This document shows positions 1-12,945 of a stretch of DNA of 64,000 nt, one piece after another. The position numbers and the translations under genes were made by a program. Source of the DNA: Pyronema omphalodes (Eukaryota > Ascomycota > Pezizomycetes > Pezizales > Pyronemataceae). Position 1 is the first letter of the stretch. Every line of letters begins with the position of its first letter. The notes below the pieces were generated by a model. The model was given only the letters and a program-made list of their open reading frames with translations. It made no database searches and was not told the origin of the DNA. Where the stretch lies: the NCBI GenBank assembly GCA_024516155.1, contig JAJJXM010000018.1, positions 620,001 to 684,000 on the forward strand. Direction: 5' to 3'.

Positions 1-927
1 GCTTGATGTCCTTCTCCAAGAGGTTACGGATGGCGTGTCCGGCGGCAAGACACTCGTCGAGCTTGGCCTGGGACTCGGCGGGGTTGGAGGAGGATCCGGG
101 GAGAGTCATTCCCATGGACTCAATGGCGGTGGCCATGGTGTTGGCGGTGTACATTCCTCCGCAGGCTCCGGGACCGGGGCAGGCGTTGCGGATAATGTCG
201 AAACGCTGGTCCTCGGTGATTTCCTTGGTGATGTACTGTCCGTAGGCCTGGAAGGCAGAGACAATGTCGATCTCGGGGTTGGGGGTGGATCCACACTTTC
301 CGGCCTTGATGGTTCCTCCGTAGACCATAAGGGCGGGACGGTTGACACGTCCCATGGCGATGATTACACCGGGCATGTTCTTGTCACAACCGGGGATGGA
401 GATGTTGGCATCGTACCACTGAGCGTTCATGACAGTCTCGATGGAGTCTGCAATAAGATCACGGGACTGAAGGGAGTAACGCATTCCAGTGGTTCCCATG
501 GAGATACCGTCGGAAACTCCAATGGTGTTGAACTGCATTCCGTGAAGACCGGCGGCCTCAACTCCCTCGCGGATCTTGTGGTTAAGGTCCATAAGGTGCA
601 TGTTGCAAGGGTTTCCAGAGTACCAGACGGAGGAAATTCCAACTTGGGCTTTGTTCATGTCCTTCTCGGTCATACCGGTGGCGTAAAGCATGGCCTGGGA
701 AGCACCCTGAGACTTGGGCTGGGTGATGGCGGAGGAGGAGCGGTTAAGCTGGATGGGGGCGGCGGAAGAGGAGGACCATCTTGCGGCAATGGCGCGACTG
801 GAGAAGGTGTCAGTTAATTGGAATTGATGGAGTTTTGAGGACAATTGACATACGCAGTGGTCTTGGTGGTGGGGAGCTTCGCGAAGGAAGTGGCCGCTGC
901 GGACCTGGTGCGGAGTCGCGAAAGCAT
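1..927 (-). CDS. ILV3: Dihydroxy-acid dehydratase, N-terminal part (truncated by window edge)
   Basis: Catalyses dehydration of dihydroxy acids to 2-keto acids in valine, isoleucine and leucine synthesis, in mitochondria, using an Fe-S cluster. The ATG is at 927. Exon 1 is 927-854; a 56-bp intron (853-798, GTATGT...CAG, with a CTGAC branch site) follows; exon 2 runs from 797 off the left edge. The first ~40 residues are rich in Arg, Ser and Ala and fit a mitochondrial presequence. All three expected Fe-S cysteine contexts are visible: [16 protein letters not shown] and [12 protein letters not shown]. About 290 residues are present; the family is normally about 600, so roughly half is missing. 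Codon use is strongly biased to C-ending codons, as in a highly expressed gene. The upstream gap is shared with the divergent kinase gene. Confidence 0.96.
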
Positions 928-979
928 TTTGGTGTGAGATTTGATGTGTAATTTCTGATATCTCGAGTTAGAAACAGCG

Positions 980-1000
980 GACGAAAAGACGATATATATG
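980..1000 (-). promoter_or_regulatory. Candidate TATA element of ILV3
   Basis: An ATATATAT run lies about 55-70 bases upstream of the ILV3 start codon. The position suits a core promoter for a strongly expressed gene. No transcription start can be seen, so this is inference. Confidence 0.35.
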
Positions 1001-1086
1001 GCGGGTACTAGGCAACTAGGGCCCAGACACTTACTCACCAAAAAATCTCAATAAGGTTTCCGTTGAAAAGAACGATGCACCAAGAA

Positions 1087-1092
1087 TGACTC
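1087..1092 (+). promoter_or_regulatory. Possible Gcn4/CPC1-type half site upstream of ILV3
   Basis: TGACTC matches six of seven bases of the TGACTCA site bound by Gcn4/CPC1, the general amino-acid control factor that commonly regulates ILV genes. It is about 160 bases upstream of the ILV3 ATG. A single six-base match is weak evidence. Confidence 0.25.
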
Positions 1093-2593
1093 GAAAGAGA
1101 AAAAATGACGGATGTCGGCAGAGGTTGTGGGTGCCGTTTGCCTACGCTAACTAAGCGTGGATTGGTCATAATCTTGGAGGTGATTGGAGGAGGCAGCAGA
1201 GCCGCAAGATCTCAACGCCAAACACCTCGCTTCGGCGCCCACATCGTGGGAGGACGGGGTAAACGGGGATTGCCGGCTGATGGCCGAGGCCTTCTGATGA
1301 GATGGATTGGGTCTAAATGAGAGCCGGGTAATCTTCCTACACTACACCCACCTTCTCGGTGTTGCAACTTGGTTGGATCCACCGGTCCCGACTGGCCACC
1401 CATTCCGGTCTGGTTCACTCGGGTCTGGTCCTTTGGTCTTCCAACCTGATCCTCGAGCTCCGAGATAGGCGGCCGTGGGGTATCGACTCGCTTACAGTCT
1501 TTGTCCTGCTTCAAGAAGGTGTGACCCGAAGATCAGCCATGGGGTACATCATGACCACAGACGAGATTTGATTATTTCGGCTTCACCCCGCCGTACTGTG
1601 ATAAAACACGGGTATAATCTCCCCGCCTCATGCACGGTAATTACCGGTGTCTACAGACATGTTGGAAGGCGAGACGAGGCGAGTTGAGATGCAATTGTAT
1701 GATTTACATACAGACAGGTACAGGTGAGACCTGTTGATGGTCCGCTTCTTTTCGCTCTGCTGCACTGCCTCACCCCAAAAAAACAAGTGAATCAACCAGC
1801 AAGAGTCGAGACTTTTAGCTAGGAGTCACAGCTATTGGCGCATGGATGGTCACTCGGCGGATTGGCACTGTAATTTGTAATTGATGTTCGGTCAGACATA
1901 TTCAAACCATGACAAGGCGTGTGAATCAAGGCCAAGGGAGGATTTTGAATTCTGCATTTTTTGAGTTTTCTCAACTTGTTATCATTTTAGTGAGAATAAA
2001 AGTGTAATTATTCAACTACTCGAGTGGTGTGCCCTAAAGTTAGAACCCCGAATAGCGGAGTTTGAGGTCTTGGGAGCTCAGCGTTTCATTCAACAGCTCT
2101 GCCTCCTCCCTTCCCTCTTCCCTCGCTTTGTTACCACCACGACCACACCCTCAAATGGAATGCACATCTCATATCAAATTCCAACTCTCTCCTGGCTTGC
2201 TCCAGGACAGGAATTTGTCCCCCCGTCTGTCCAAAGAAAGAAGCGACCGGCAAACATAAAAGCACTCTGTGAATATCTCCGTAGTGAAACCTCTCACCCA
2301 CCCCCCCCCCCCCCCCCAAATAAACAGACGTCATGTTTGGTCTCCGTGAAAGAACACCAGCCATGTGCCGCAATTGGTCGTCAACTTTGCAATTCAAAGC
2401 CCTGGACCCAGAAGTTTAGCTCCCACTGCTTCACCCACCCTCCTCTCCCCAGTATAAATCCTCACATTCCAAGTCTCAATCCACTTTCTCCTCGCTTTCG
2501 CACATCGTCATTAATAATCCCCGCCGCGACATCACATGACCACTTAAATATAGTCCTCAAACCAACCCACCTCTCAATTTTCTGTGCCCGAGG

Positions 2594-4724
2594 ATGACAA
2601 GCCCAGGAACTGTTGAGAATGGAGGACGCGATATGGATTTACACGCCGCTCCAGGTGTGAGTGACAGCCAATCCGAATTTGCGTCGTCAACGACCGACGC
2701 TGCAACAACTGCAACTGCGCCTCTGTCTGTGTCGAGACAGCAGCAGCAGCAGCAGCAGGCGCCAATTCCCACAATCAATACCAGCTTGCCCGCAGCTGCG
2801 GTTCAGCGGCCAGTCCACCTCGCCCCCCACCACGTTTCGTCCTCGCACCTGCATCCGTCCTTGAATACCTCTCCCACCTCTCCGAGTCTGCGACTTCAGA
2901 CAACGAACCTTCCAGTAGCCCGTCGTGTCTCAGTTGCAACAATAAGTGACTCGGACTCTCACCAGTACCCCGCGTCGGTTGCGGGGATGGCACCGTCTCC
3001 GAGTGACACCCTCTCTCCCGGCGGTCCTCTCTCGGCTTCTTCCAACTGGTCTCCAGGTATGGAAGCAATAGGACGAATGACGCCACTACCGTCACCACTC
3101 GCCAGTTGCGACTCTCCAGGACCTTGGAACCAGTTTCGCGGACCTCTCTCAAGGAACTCTTCGATTTCTCGACCTTCTGGACGTGGACCCCCCGCCAACT
3201 TCAACGGTGAAGCTCTTGAAGCTGCATTCACAGCTCAGAACTCCAGAAAGCCCTACCAACACGTCGGATCTCCACCTCTACAGCCGCAGTTTACCTTCAA
3301 CGGATCCTCCCAGAAGCCGAGCTTCGAGTCTACACTGCCTATTCCGATCCGTCGCAGCTTGTCACGAAATGGCCACGAACGTAGTCCATCGCTCCCTGTT
3401 ATGGACAGCTCCACAAAGCTACACAGAGAAAGATGTTTGGCACAGCGGCGTAGAACGTTGTCATCGGCCGACTCAAGTCCGTACCTTAGTGGTAGCGTTA
3501 CCTCATTATCGTCAGTTTCGAGCATCGATACTTTAGTGGATCCGGAGGAAAAGAGTACTCGACTGATTAAAAAACAAAAGCTTGAAAGCTTTGAAGCAAC
3601 AAACATCAAGGATGGTAGCGTGAGGAGATTGCGCGGTTTGCGACTACTCGGACAAGGCGCGTTCAGCAAGGTTATTTTGGCGACTTCAGAAAATATCCCA
3701 GAAGAGGTCGACCAGGTGCATGACGAGGGAGTAGTTGTCGATGAAGAATCCGTTACCTTGAATCCTCGAAAATACGTCGCCGTTAAGATTATCGAGCACA
3801 GCGCAGCCGGAACCGAATCGCGAGAACGAGTTGAGAGTGGGTTAAAAAGAGAGCTTGACATTCTCAAAAGCGTCAATCACCCATGTTTGGTACGGTTGAA
3901 GGCGTTCAGTATTGAACCTTCCCGGGCCTTGCTGGTTCTAAACTTTTGCCCTGGCGGTGACCTTTTTGATGTTGCCTCTGATTGCACATTCAACATGGAA
4001 CCGCCATTGATTCAACGGATATTTGCAGAAATTGTCAGTGCGGTTCGCTACCTACACAAGAACGGGATTGTCCATCGCGATGTGAAATTAGAAAGTATGT
4101 CCAACCCACCCGTCGTCTTCAAATCTACCTACGTGACCTCCAAAAAGAAATAATCTCAGCGAGTATTGATCCGTCTTGTTTTTTCTTCTTCCAGACATCC
4201 TTATAAACCTTACTCGCCCACAATTAGCAGTCGTCGCAAACTCCCCATACGATTACCCCCATCCGATAACTACCCTTACGGACGTCGGACTAAGCAGAAG
4301 GGTTGACTTTGAATCCGGCGAACTATTGACCACAAGATGTGGATCGGATGATTATGCTTCTCCAGAGCTCATTCTGGGACAACCATATGATGGTCGTCAA
4401 ACAGACGCATGGGCTTTGGGAGTATTGCTGTATGCATTACTAGAGGGAAGATTACCATTTGATCCTCCGCCGGGAAGTTCAGAGAAGAAGATGCGCTCTA
4501 AGACTGCTCATCGCATTGCGAGATGCGAATGGAAGTGGGTAAAGTTGGCTTCACCTACAGAAGAAGGTGCTCAGCCGGGATATGACCTGACATTGGAGGG
4601 TGGAAAAAGAATCGTCGCTGGTCTTCTTAAGCGTGCTCTGAAACGTTGGAAACTGGATGTGGTTGAAGAGGACGAGTGGGTCAAGAATGCCATCCTTGTT
4701 CCTCTTAAGGAAGTCGAGGAGTAG
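2594..4724 (+). CDS. Serine/threonine protein kinase, fungal CAMK-like
   Basis: Two exons, 2594-4094 and 4195-4724, separated by a 100-bp intron (GTATGT...CCAG), give 676 residues. The first ~340 residues are low complexity (Ser/Pro/Gln-rich, with a poly-Gln stretch) and probably disordered. The kinase domain follows: Gly-rich loop GQGAFSKV near residue 351, VAIK-type lysine K398, catalytic loop HRDVKLEN at 494-501 (the intron falls inside the LEN codons), metal-binding DVG at 530-532 in place of DFG, and GSDDYASPE in place of a canonical APE motif. Loop catalytic Asp and Lys are present, so activity is likely. A charged insertion (near residues 370-390) separates the Gly loop from K398. Substrate and pathway are not evident. 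It resembles uncharacterised fungal CAMK-like kinases; I do not assign an orthologue. Confidence 0.9.
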
Positions 4725-7700
4725 GTGTAGTAGTAGTAGTAGATTATCCGCAGTGATTGAAAGCTACTACAGTAAAAAGGTACTCGACTCGCAGAGGCAA
4801 TCGAAGAGACACTGGAAGATGTATTCAAAGAGGTACTCAAACACTTATCAAGGGCAACTAAAGGTTTATCAATGATATCTCGACATTGTTTTTAGCTCTC
4901 CTCCTCCCCCCCTTTTAAATCTGCTTTTAACGTTCAATGAAGAAATATGGAAATATGGAAATAAGGAATCAAGACTCCAAAAAAACCCCACCTTATCTTA
5001 CCCTAACTGATGATTAACATGTTGTCTTTTGATTCACCTTTTTTTTTCTTTTTTACTTGCAAAAGAAAAAAGTCAGATGTCTTTTTTTTCTGTTTTTTTT
5101 TTTTCTTTTCTACATTTCAATGTTTCTTCTCATGTTCCGTTTTTTTTTTCTGTTATCTTTTCCTGTTATCTCATGTTCCGTCTTCTTTTCTTCTCCTGTT
5201 TTCTCTTATTTGTTTTTTTCTGTTCTGTGTCATCTTTTTTTTTTGTGCCGGATTTGCTATCATTTGCTACCTTTTGCTACCATATCATTTGCTACCATAT
5301 CATACCATACCATATCATTATCATCATCATCATTGTCATTGTCATCATCATTGTCATTGTCATTGTCATATCATACCTGCGGCGCTATCTATAGTTATAT
5401 TTATATTCTATGTAATGTCGTTGAACCTTAGCTACTTTTTTAGCTCTATCTATGTGGATAATGTGTAATGTTTAATATGTGATGGGTGATGTGATGGGTA
5501 AGAGGTGATGGATAATGTGATGGGTGATGTGATGGGTGATGTGATGGGTGATGTGATTTGTTGTTGATATAGATATAAAGACTGGCTCGATGGCTATGTA
5601 TATGACGTGATCTCATAATGATGGTGTTTGTATGATGGGGTGACGGGTTGACGGGTTGAGGTGTGTTCGGTTTCTGTTTGAGGCTTCTGTTTTGTTTTGT
5701 TTTGTTGTTGTTCTCTTTTTGTTGCTGTTTTGTTTTGTTTTGATATTCTTAGGTTTTGAGGTTTCGAGGTTCCGGTTTCTGTTTGAGGCATCTGTTTTGT
5801 TTTGTTTTATTTGTTGTCTTGTTTGTTTGTTGTATTGTTTGTTTTAAATTTTGTTTTTTATATTGCGGATATTTTATTTTCTGTTCTCTTTGCCTTTTTA
5901 TTTCTGTTTTTCTTCCCCATTTTTCTCTTTATTTTCTCCTTATTTTCCCCTTGTTTTTTTGTCATACATTAACACCTTTTCTTACATCAGTATACCTATG
6001 TAGGTAGATCTAGATATCTATCTGCCATGGATTAAAACTTAACCAACCAACCAACCCATTAATCGAAATTAAAAATAATCCATATGAACTCTTATTCTTT
6101 CCCACCTTACGAGAGAATCGGAGAGATATATACCTCATACCTCACACAACAGCCCTTCTTGAAAAACAGAACCAATAGTTACATCCCCTGAAAACTTTGC
6201 AATTTCTTCTTTTTCTTTTATATATATATTCCTCCGGTATCTCTATAAGTATCTAGGACTTACAGCTTGTAATAGTAACAGTAACCTATATACAGGGTTT
6301 TATGGAAATTGGAATTGATATTACTAATTAGCCCCCCCTCCCCCCCTCTCCCCTCACCCCCCTCACCCCAAGAGGCTTGATGTGGGTAAATATTGACCTA
6401 TCGACCTATTGGTCCATGGTTGTGGTTGTGGTTGTGGTTGTGGTTGTGGGATATAAAGGTAGGAAGCGTGAGGCTGGAATATAATTGTAGACAATTGTAG
6501 GAAATTTGGATAATGCTGCAATACTGTAATGCTGTAATGGAGGTATTGTAGGCAATGTAGGGAAGATAGGCAAGATAGATAAAGTAAGTAGGGCTGGCTA
6601 TATATGTAGGGCTAGCTATATAGGGCTGGAGATGTAGGGCTGGAGATGTACCTTCGTTTATGTTATACATATTCCATGCATGTTCCGTAGTAGGATCCGT
6701 AGATTTCGTATGTAGCTATTCCGTAGGTTCCGTGGATTGCGTATTACCTGTCAGCATCGTTAACATTGATAGCAGCGTCGGCATCATTAGGGTATGCCGC
6801 ATGGTTCTTTGACAAGAAACCCGAAGGTATCCGAAGAAATCCCAGCAGAAAGCGTAAAGAGATCTAGAGTAGGGCAGTTCAAGGAAATCTTGGGGGTGTA
6901 AGGAATTTAACCATTTTTGAATTCTGGGGATTCTGCGAATTTGAAATGAAATATCCTAGGTACTGTGTATGGATTTATATATATATTGATGGGGGTGTTC
7001 ACATAAAAACACTGAGTTTAGGGAATAGTATGTAGGTATAGTTTTGGACGTGTAGGTATATATGTGTTGCCATGCTGATACATAAGGCGTAGGTGTAAAT
7101 ATACATGGTATTTTTTTTTTTTTTCACCAACTCTGGAGGAAATCCATTTTCCGAACTGTAACAGACTTAGGGTTCAGAATAACATACCCTTGTATGTACG
7201 TATATAACAGTGCTGCCGTAACCTGGTGCAGTGGTACATACGTACATACATACTCGTTTTCGCTCCACCACGCGCGCAAGATTACAGTACCATGGATTCA
7301 CCATGCTAGCCGCCACCTCACGGAGAATACGAAAAGTTGCCAAGTTTGTCGGAGACTCGGAGCGAGTTGCAACCAGGACTTTGTGATTACTATTCTACAT
7401 ACATTGATTCCGTCATGACGATTAAAAAAACATTGTGAATTATAATTGCCTCACTTTATCCTGCTATATCTGATGAAAGGGGGTTCTGTAGAATCTGTTT
7501 TTTCGTCTTCGTAGAGCAGATTCACCTTGCCTCACCTCACCTCAGCGCGTCTATGGTTTGTCCAGATTCCAGAGTGCTGGGCTTCAAAGCCAAGGATTCC
7601 CAACCATAGCTGGTGGGGTGACTGAATTGCGTTCGTTCTAACAAGGGGATGATCATTAACTAAAAACCTAATAAGTTATCACTGATTGCAGATCTTGGCG

Positions 7701-7985
7701 ATTAGAACTGTCTGTCCAACTGCACAAGCCTTGGGGGGAGACGTATACCTACCTGCATGGTTACTTTCTTTGGTAACCTTCACTTTTGATACTTACTTTC
7801 GTTAACTTCACGAGTACACTTCACCTTTACTTACTCCTGTACCAGTGTACTCGGCGCCCGCCCTTTCATCATATCACATTCGTTACACTCGGAATAACAC
7901 CATATTCGAAAGCAAGACACCCATCATCAGATGAGCTTGAGTTAGGGAAACCCACCCAACCGGAAACCTCGAAAAGATAAAAAAG
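4725..7985. other. AT-rich, low-complexity intergenic region
   Basis: No gene supported. It contains T-rich/pyrimidine tracts (5038-5240), TCA/TTGTCA-type microsatellites (5310-5370), a 12-bp GTGATGGGTGAT repeat (about 5479-5556), two near-identical ~35-bp TTTTG-rich segments (about 5669-5703 and 5774-5809), and a GGTTGT hexamer repeat (about 6418-6448). The open frames here are poly-Phe or similar products of repeats. Confidence 0.6.
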
Positions 7986-9834
7986 ATGTCGCGGTTAATA
8001 TCCAAGTGCGCTCCCTCCGCCAAACCCCCCAAACTATCACCACCTTCACCGCTATCTGCGCATGCCACCTCCGCCAACCGCTGGCCTTCACAACTTCACA
8101 GCTTCACTTTCCTCCGCCATATGCTAACACCAAATCCAGACTCTGCATCTCCCTCCTCCTCCTAGTCGCCTTCATCACCCTCCTCAGCTTCCGCGACTCG
8201 ATCCCGCATCGTCAGACAACACCCGCAACTGCAGTGATACCTACAAAACATGATTCCCTTCTAGGCGCAACAGGACAGAAGGGAGCCAACGCGCCGGCAC
8301 CACCCTACACGGTTTCGGAGGTCATTGTTCAAGGACCTAATAAAGCAGTTAGCGCAGAGGAGAAGAAGAAACAGGAGGAAGAGAATAGAAGAAAAGAGGA
8401 AGAGGAGAGAAGAAGGAGGAAGGAGGTATGTTAAACTACCCCGCCACCCCGCGCCTCACCGGGAACTTGTGCTTGCGTTTCCTGCGTCGCGTTTTGTTCA
8501 ACGTGGTTATGGAAGCCTCGGGTTCCACAGGCTTCACAAGTTTCACGGCATTGCGCAAGATTACACGCAAGATTCATTACCAGAAAAGCTAACCTCCAAA
8601 CCACAGGAAGAAGATCGCAAAGCAAAAGAAGCCTACGACCGTACCAAAATCTATACGGGTACCTTCGCTGTACCACCGAACCTAGTGCACGATCCCGCCG
8701 GTCCTAAGCCCAATGAAATTGTTCTTCTCGCAGCGTCCGACGGTAAAGGCCACAACGGGGGAATTGACAACATCCTCGGAGATGTAACACCGAATCGTCA
8801 AGCCTATGCCGACCTCCATGGATACACTTACCAATTCCTGAATATTTCCCAATACAACATCGGTGCAGCATCAGCTGTCTGGGCAAAGTTACCAGCAATT
8901 GTTGATACCTTTAATAAGCACCCAGATGCGAAATGGGTTTGGTGGTTGGATTTAGATGCAATTATTATGACGCCGGAAATAGAGCTTGCAAAACATGTTT
9001 TATCTCATGAAGCCCTGGCAAGGAAAATTCAGAAGGATTTGGATGTACAGAAACCAGGTGGTGGATCCTCGGGTCACCGTACCCTTAAAGATCCCGATTT
9101 TAATAAGGTTGATATCATCATTGCCCAGGATCAGAATGGTTTAAATGCGGGAAGTTTCTTCATTAGAAGATCGGAATGGAGTAGAATGTTCATCGATATG
9201 TGGGCTGAACCGGTCTATGTTGAGAAAAATTGGTTGGCTCAGGAACAAGATGCTATGGTGAGTTCTTTTTTTTTCTTTTCCCTTGAATATAAAAGGCGAA
9301 AAAACTCCCATTCCACATCCAAATCCCCCCAAAAAACCCACCCCTCAACTAACTCCCAAATAGTGGCACTTAATCTCCGAACACCAAACTATGATGGAAC
9401 ACATAGCCTTCGTACAACAAAAAGAAATCAACGCCTACCCAATCCGTAACATCCAAGGAATGTCCTGGGAAACTGGTGATCTCGTCGTACATATTGCGGG
9501 TTGCTGGGTAAATAATGAGTGCAATAAACAATGGAAGGAAATGATGGCTCAGAGAGTGGTTGTGGATGATGCGCTTAGGGAGAAGGTTAAGGCTGCTGCT
9601 GCTGCGGGGTTGCAGGTTGGTAGGGGGGCGACCGAGGGAGCCGGGGGAGCCGGGGGAATCGAGGGAGCCGTAGCGAGTAAGGCACTCGAGGGAGCCCCGG
9701 AGGCCAAGGAAGCCGTGGCAGCCGCAGGAACTCCAGCGCAGAACCCTCCTTCGATAGCAATAACTCAACCAGTCCATGCTCCTGAGACTGCTCCGGTTGC
9801 TGCTGCTGCTGCGGCGGCGGCGGCGGCGGTATAA
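7986..9834 (+). CDS. GT34 family alpha-glycosyltransferase (Mnn10/Gma12 type)
   Basis: Golgi type II membrane enzyme that adds mannose or galactose to N-glycan outer chains. The model has four exons: 7986-8005, 8140-8425, 8607-9257 and 9364-9834, giving 475 residues. The first exon is only 20 bases. Its donor is the less usual GTGCGC, but the intron ends with a GCTAAC branch site and CCAG and restores frame exactly. This gives a seven-residue cytoplasmic tail followed by a hydrophobic anchor at residues 8-24. A Glu/Arg/Lys-rich stem (about residues 75-110) precedes the catalytic domain. DXD is at D217-D219 within WWLDLDAIIM, and family blocks ASDGKGHN, DQNGLNAGSF and HIAGCW are present. The C-terminus is an Ala-rich repeat tail. 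Mannosyl- versus galactosyltransferase specificity cannot be decided. Confidence 0.9.
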
Positions 9835-10751
9835 GAGAGTGCGGCTGGGTTTAGTCTGTTGAGCTGTGTTGTATTTTCTCGTGGATTTGTTGTGTTGTAT
9901 TTTTCTCGTGGATCTTTTGTGTTGTATTTTAGAGTTGATATTTTTGGACTACGGGTTATAGTATAGTATAGTATCGAGTGATGATTGATGGATGATGGAT
10001 GATGGATGATGGATGACTAGCGGCGAATAAGGTAATGAGAGGGAGTAAGACGAGTAACCAGAAATAAGCAAAGCAGAAATAAGCAAAGCAGAACGAGAAC
10101 GAGGAATAAGGAATAAGGAACAAGGAAAGCAGAACGAGGAATAAAGGACAGTGAATAGGGGAACGTGAAGAAGAAGAAGAAAACGTATACTATATGATAC
10201 CATTTTTTTGTAATTGTTTTTTAAAAAACCCCCCTTTTTTTAGATAGAGGAAGTAAGGATTGGATATGGGATACTGGATAGGGCATATGGGATATGGGAT
10301 TTTTTTGTTGATATAGTTGAGATGTAAAGAAATGGACTATGTTTAGACTATGGGTGCTGTTTGGACTATGTTTGGACTATGGGTGCTGTTTTTTATGGAA
10401 TAGATATTTGGGAATTTGGAGGATATGAATATTGAAATGATATGGATAATAGAATGAAATTTAAATCATGATTGTTTATGACTGTTATGATTATTTCTTA
10501 CAATCATCACTCATGATGATTTGCGATGGTGCTCGTAGAGTGGGATCATGGTATATCATTCGTTTTTTATTTTTTGTCATGACAAATGAAATGACAATGA
10601 ATAATAGAAAATAAAATAAAATAAATTAAAAATGAAAATGAAAATGAAAAAGCTAGACAAAGCTATACTAGAAGATGGAAGATGGAAGATGAAATTTTGG
10701 GCTGCGTTGGAAATGGGTTGGGTATTGATGTCGATGGTGATGATGATGATG

Positions 10752-11075
10752 GATATGATGGATATGATGGATATGATGGATATGATGGATATGATGGATA
10801 TGATGGATATGATGGATATGATGGATATGATGGATATGATGGATATGATGGATATGATGGATATGATGGATATGATGGATATGATGGATATGATGGATAT
10901 GATGGATATGATGGATATGATGGATATGATGGATATGATGGATATGATGGATATGATGGATATGATGGATATGATGGATATGATGGATATGATGGATATG
11001 ATGGATATGATGGATATGATGGATATGATGGATATGATGGATATGATGGATATGATGGATATGATGGATATGATG
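10752..11075 (+). repeat. 9-bp minisatellite, 36 perfect copies
   Basis: The unit GATATGATG repeats 36 times without an interruption I can see. Because the unit is a multiple of three and has no stop, several frames stay open on both strands (Met-Met-Asp, Gly-Tyr-Asp, His-His-Ile). These are products of the repeat, not genes. Confidence 0.97.
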
Positions 11076-11516
11076 TGGTGAGATTTGATGCAGTGAGGTG
11101 TGATGGGATGGAATGGGATGGATAGGATGGGATAGAATGGATGGAATGCGGTGAGGTGTGATGGGATGGGATGGACAGCCCCTATGTGATAGATAGGAAG
11201 AGTGAGATTGAATAAGATGGATATATAAGATGGGTATATGTATAAAATGGATAAGATGGATATTGGATATTGGATATGTAAATGAATAAAATGAATAGAG
11301 TGAATAGAATATAGTGAATGCGTACATAGAACATATATAACACAAACCTTACAAGTTACAAACCAACCCCCAATACGTTAACAACCTCACATTTCATAAA
11401 ATCCTTCTTCGATAAGACGTACATATACTTGTATCAAATCTTCCATCCCATTCTATCCCATCCCATACCATTCCCATTCCCGTTTTTTTTTTTCCAATCT
11501 CCAATCTCCAATCTTT

Positions 11517-11544
11517 CCCCCCCCCCCCCCCCCCCCCCCCCCCC
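11517..11544 (+). repeat. 28-base C homopolymer
   Basis: The longest of many C or G homopolymers in the window. Its reported length may reflect the limits of sequencing. Confidence 0.95.
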
Positions 11545-12698
11545 GAAATCTAAAAAAATCCCAACCCCTGAGATCCCTGAGATCCCTGGCATCCTGGGAT
11601 CCTTGATCCTCCTAGAATCCTTTATGCTTCTGATCTTTCTGCTTTTCCTCTCTCGTGTTTTTGGTTTTTATGCTGACTTTGAGATCCATGATGACTCTGA
11701 GATCCGTGATTGCCATGTGTACCCTGAGACCCATGATTTCCGTGATTTCCATGTGTACCCTGAGACCAGTGATTCCTCTGAGACCCGTGATTCCTCTGAG
11801 ATCCATAACGACTCTTTGTAGCGCCCTGCTTAGCGCTGGACTTCGCACTTGACTTCATCCAAGATAAAACAATCGTAACCCGACGACAAGATTTATAGAA
11901 TTGGTACCGGGATTTTTGGGACCAGTAACCGGTGCTTTGTGTATTCATTGTGGCCTATGGGGTTGGCTTGTTGACTTGTTGACTTGGTTAATTTGCTAGG
12001 GTTATTGGCTTTAGATTAGTGTTGTTGATTTTGGCGGGTTGATTTTGGCGGGGTTGATGTTGATTTTGGCCAATTTGGTGGCTTTGACGCAGCCAGGTAG
12101 ACTTAACAACGTGCGTCGTAACAAACAGTTTACCGAATAGGCAGGGGATGGGGGGAATAAGCTTTTATAGGTGTTACTAGATAAATGCGGTGTCCTCTAA
12201 GACGGCGGTGTATGGGTTGAGATTTTGGGGGTGTTTGTGGGTGCGGGAACAGAGCAGAAGGTTGGAGATTTGGAGATTCAGAGATGAGAAAATAGAAGAT
12301 TTGTTATTTATCTAGATTTGGTGCGCATGTGTAGGCAAGAAAGAGATGGGTGGATAATATGAGTACGTATGTGGGGATGGTTTATGGGTATAGGGAAATG
12401 TGATGGAATGGTATTTGAAGACGATGGAATTTGGATGATTTCTAGCTGGTGTAGAAGAATATCAAAATATGGATATAAACCAACGCTTTGGAAATGATTA
12501 TTATGACCCTATATAGGCATAGTGTCATGTCATATTGGCTGGAGGTTGGCTATAGTCATTAGTCAGCATTAACTCCTAACTTACAGAAATACATCTACTG
12601 AGAATAAACCTCATAACCATCACCACTTCATTCCCCTATCTCCTTCATTCACCGTTAACGAATCCTAAAATCCCACAATCAGGTGAGATATAAACTTG

Positions 12699-12945
12699 AA
12701 ACATAAATTATGGTGATAATCACGCAGTGATGTAGATGGAGCAGTGGAAGAAGAAGTAAGAGGGTTCATGATCCCCGGCGGGATCGGATGCATCAATGTC
12801 CGCACCAGACGACCTATCTTTCATATTGTAGATGATAGTGTATTGAAGTGGATTTGAAAATGAGGTGGAATATACGCGGGAGGTCATGTAACGAAGCGGC
12901 TCAGCGTGAGGTAGGATGCTCCGGGGGAATGCCGGCCAAATTCAT
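12699..12945 (+). repeat. Diverged direct duplication, copy 1
   Basis: This segment matches 13276-13522 at a constant spacing of 577 bases. Shared blocks include ATTATGGTGATAAT at the left, a ~30-base block around ATACGCGGGAGGTCATG in the middle, and CCGGCCAAATTCAT at the right. The equal offset at both ends means no net insertion or deletion between copies. No coding content is recognised. Confidence 0.8.

Larger units (their letters stand above)
928..2593. other. Divergent promoter region ILV3 / kinase
   Basis: No coding sequence is supported here. It contains the upstream regions of two divergent genes, a 17-base C homopolymer (2301-2317), and a TATAAA at 2453-2458 about 140 bases before the kinase ATG. 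Short open frames at 1105-1571 show no protein-like composition. Confidence 0.6.

Noticed and set aside
35..817. 260-codon plus-strand frame rich in Gly/Val
   Set aside because: Mirror of the strongly biased ILV3 coding sequence on the other strand.
10632..11345. Long open frames on both strands across the 9-bp array
   Set aside because: They exist only because the repeat unit has no stop codon; no unique protein sequence or splice signals.
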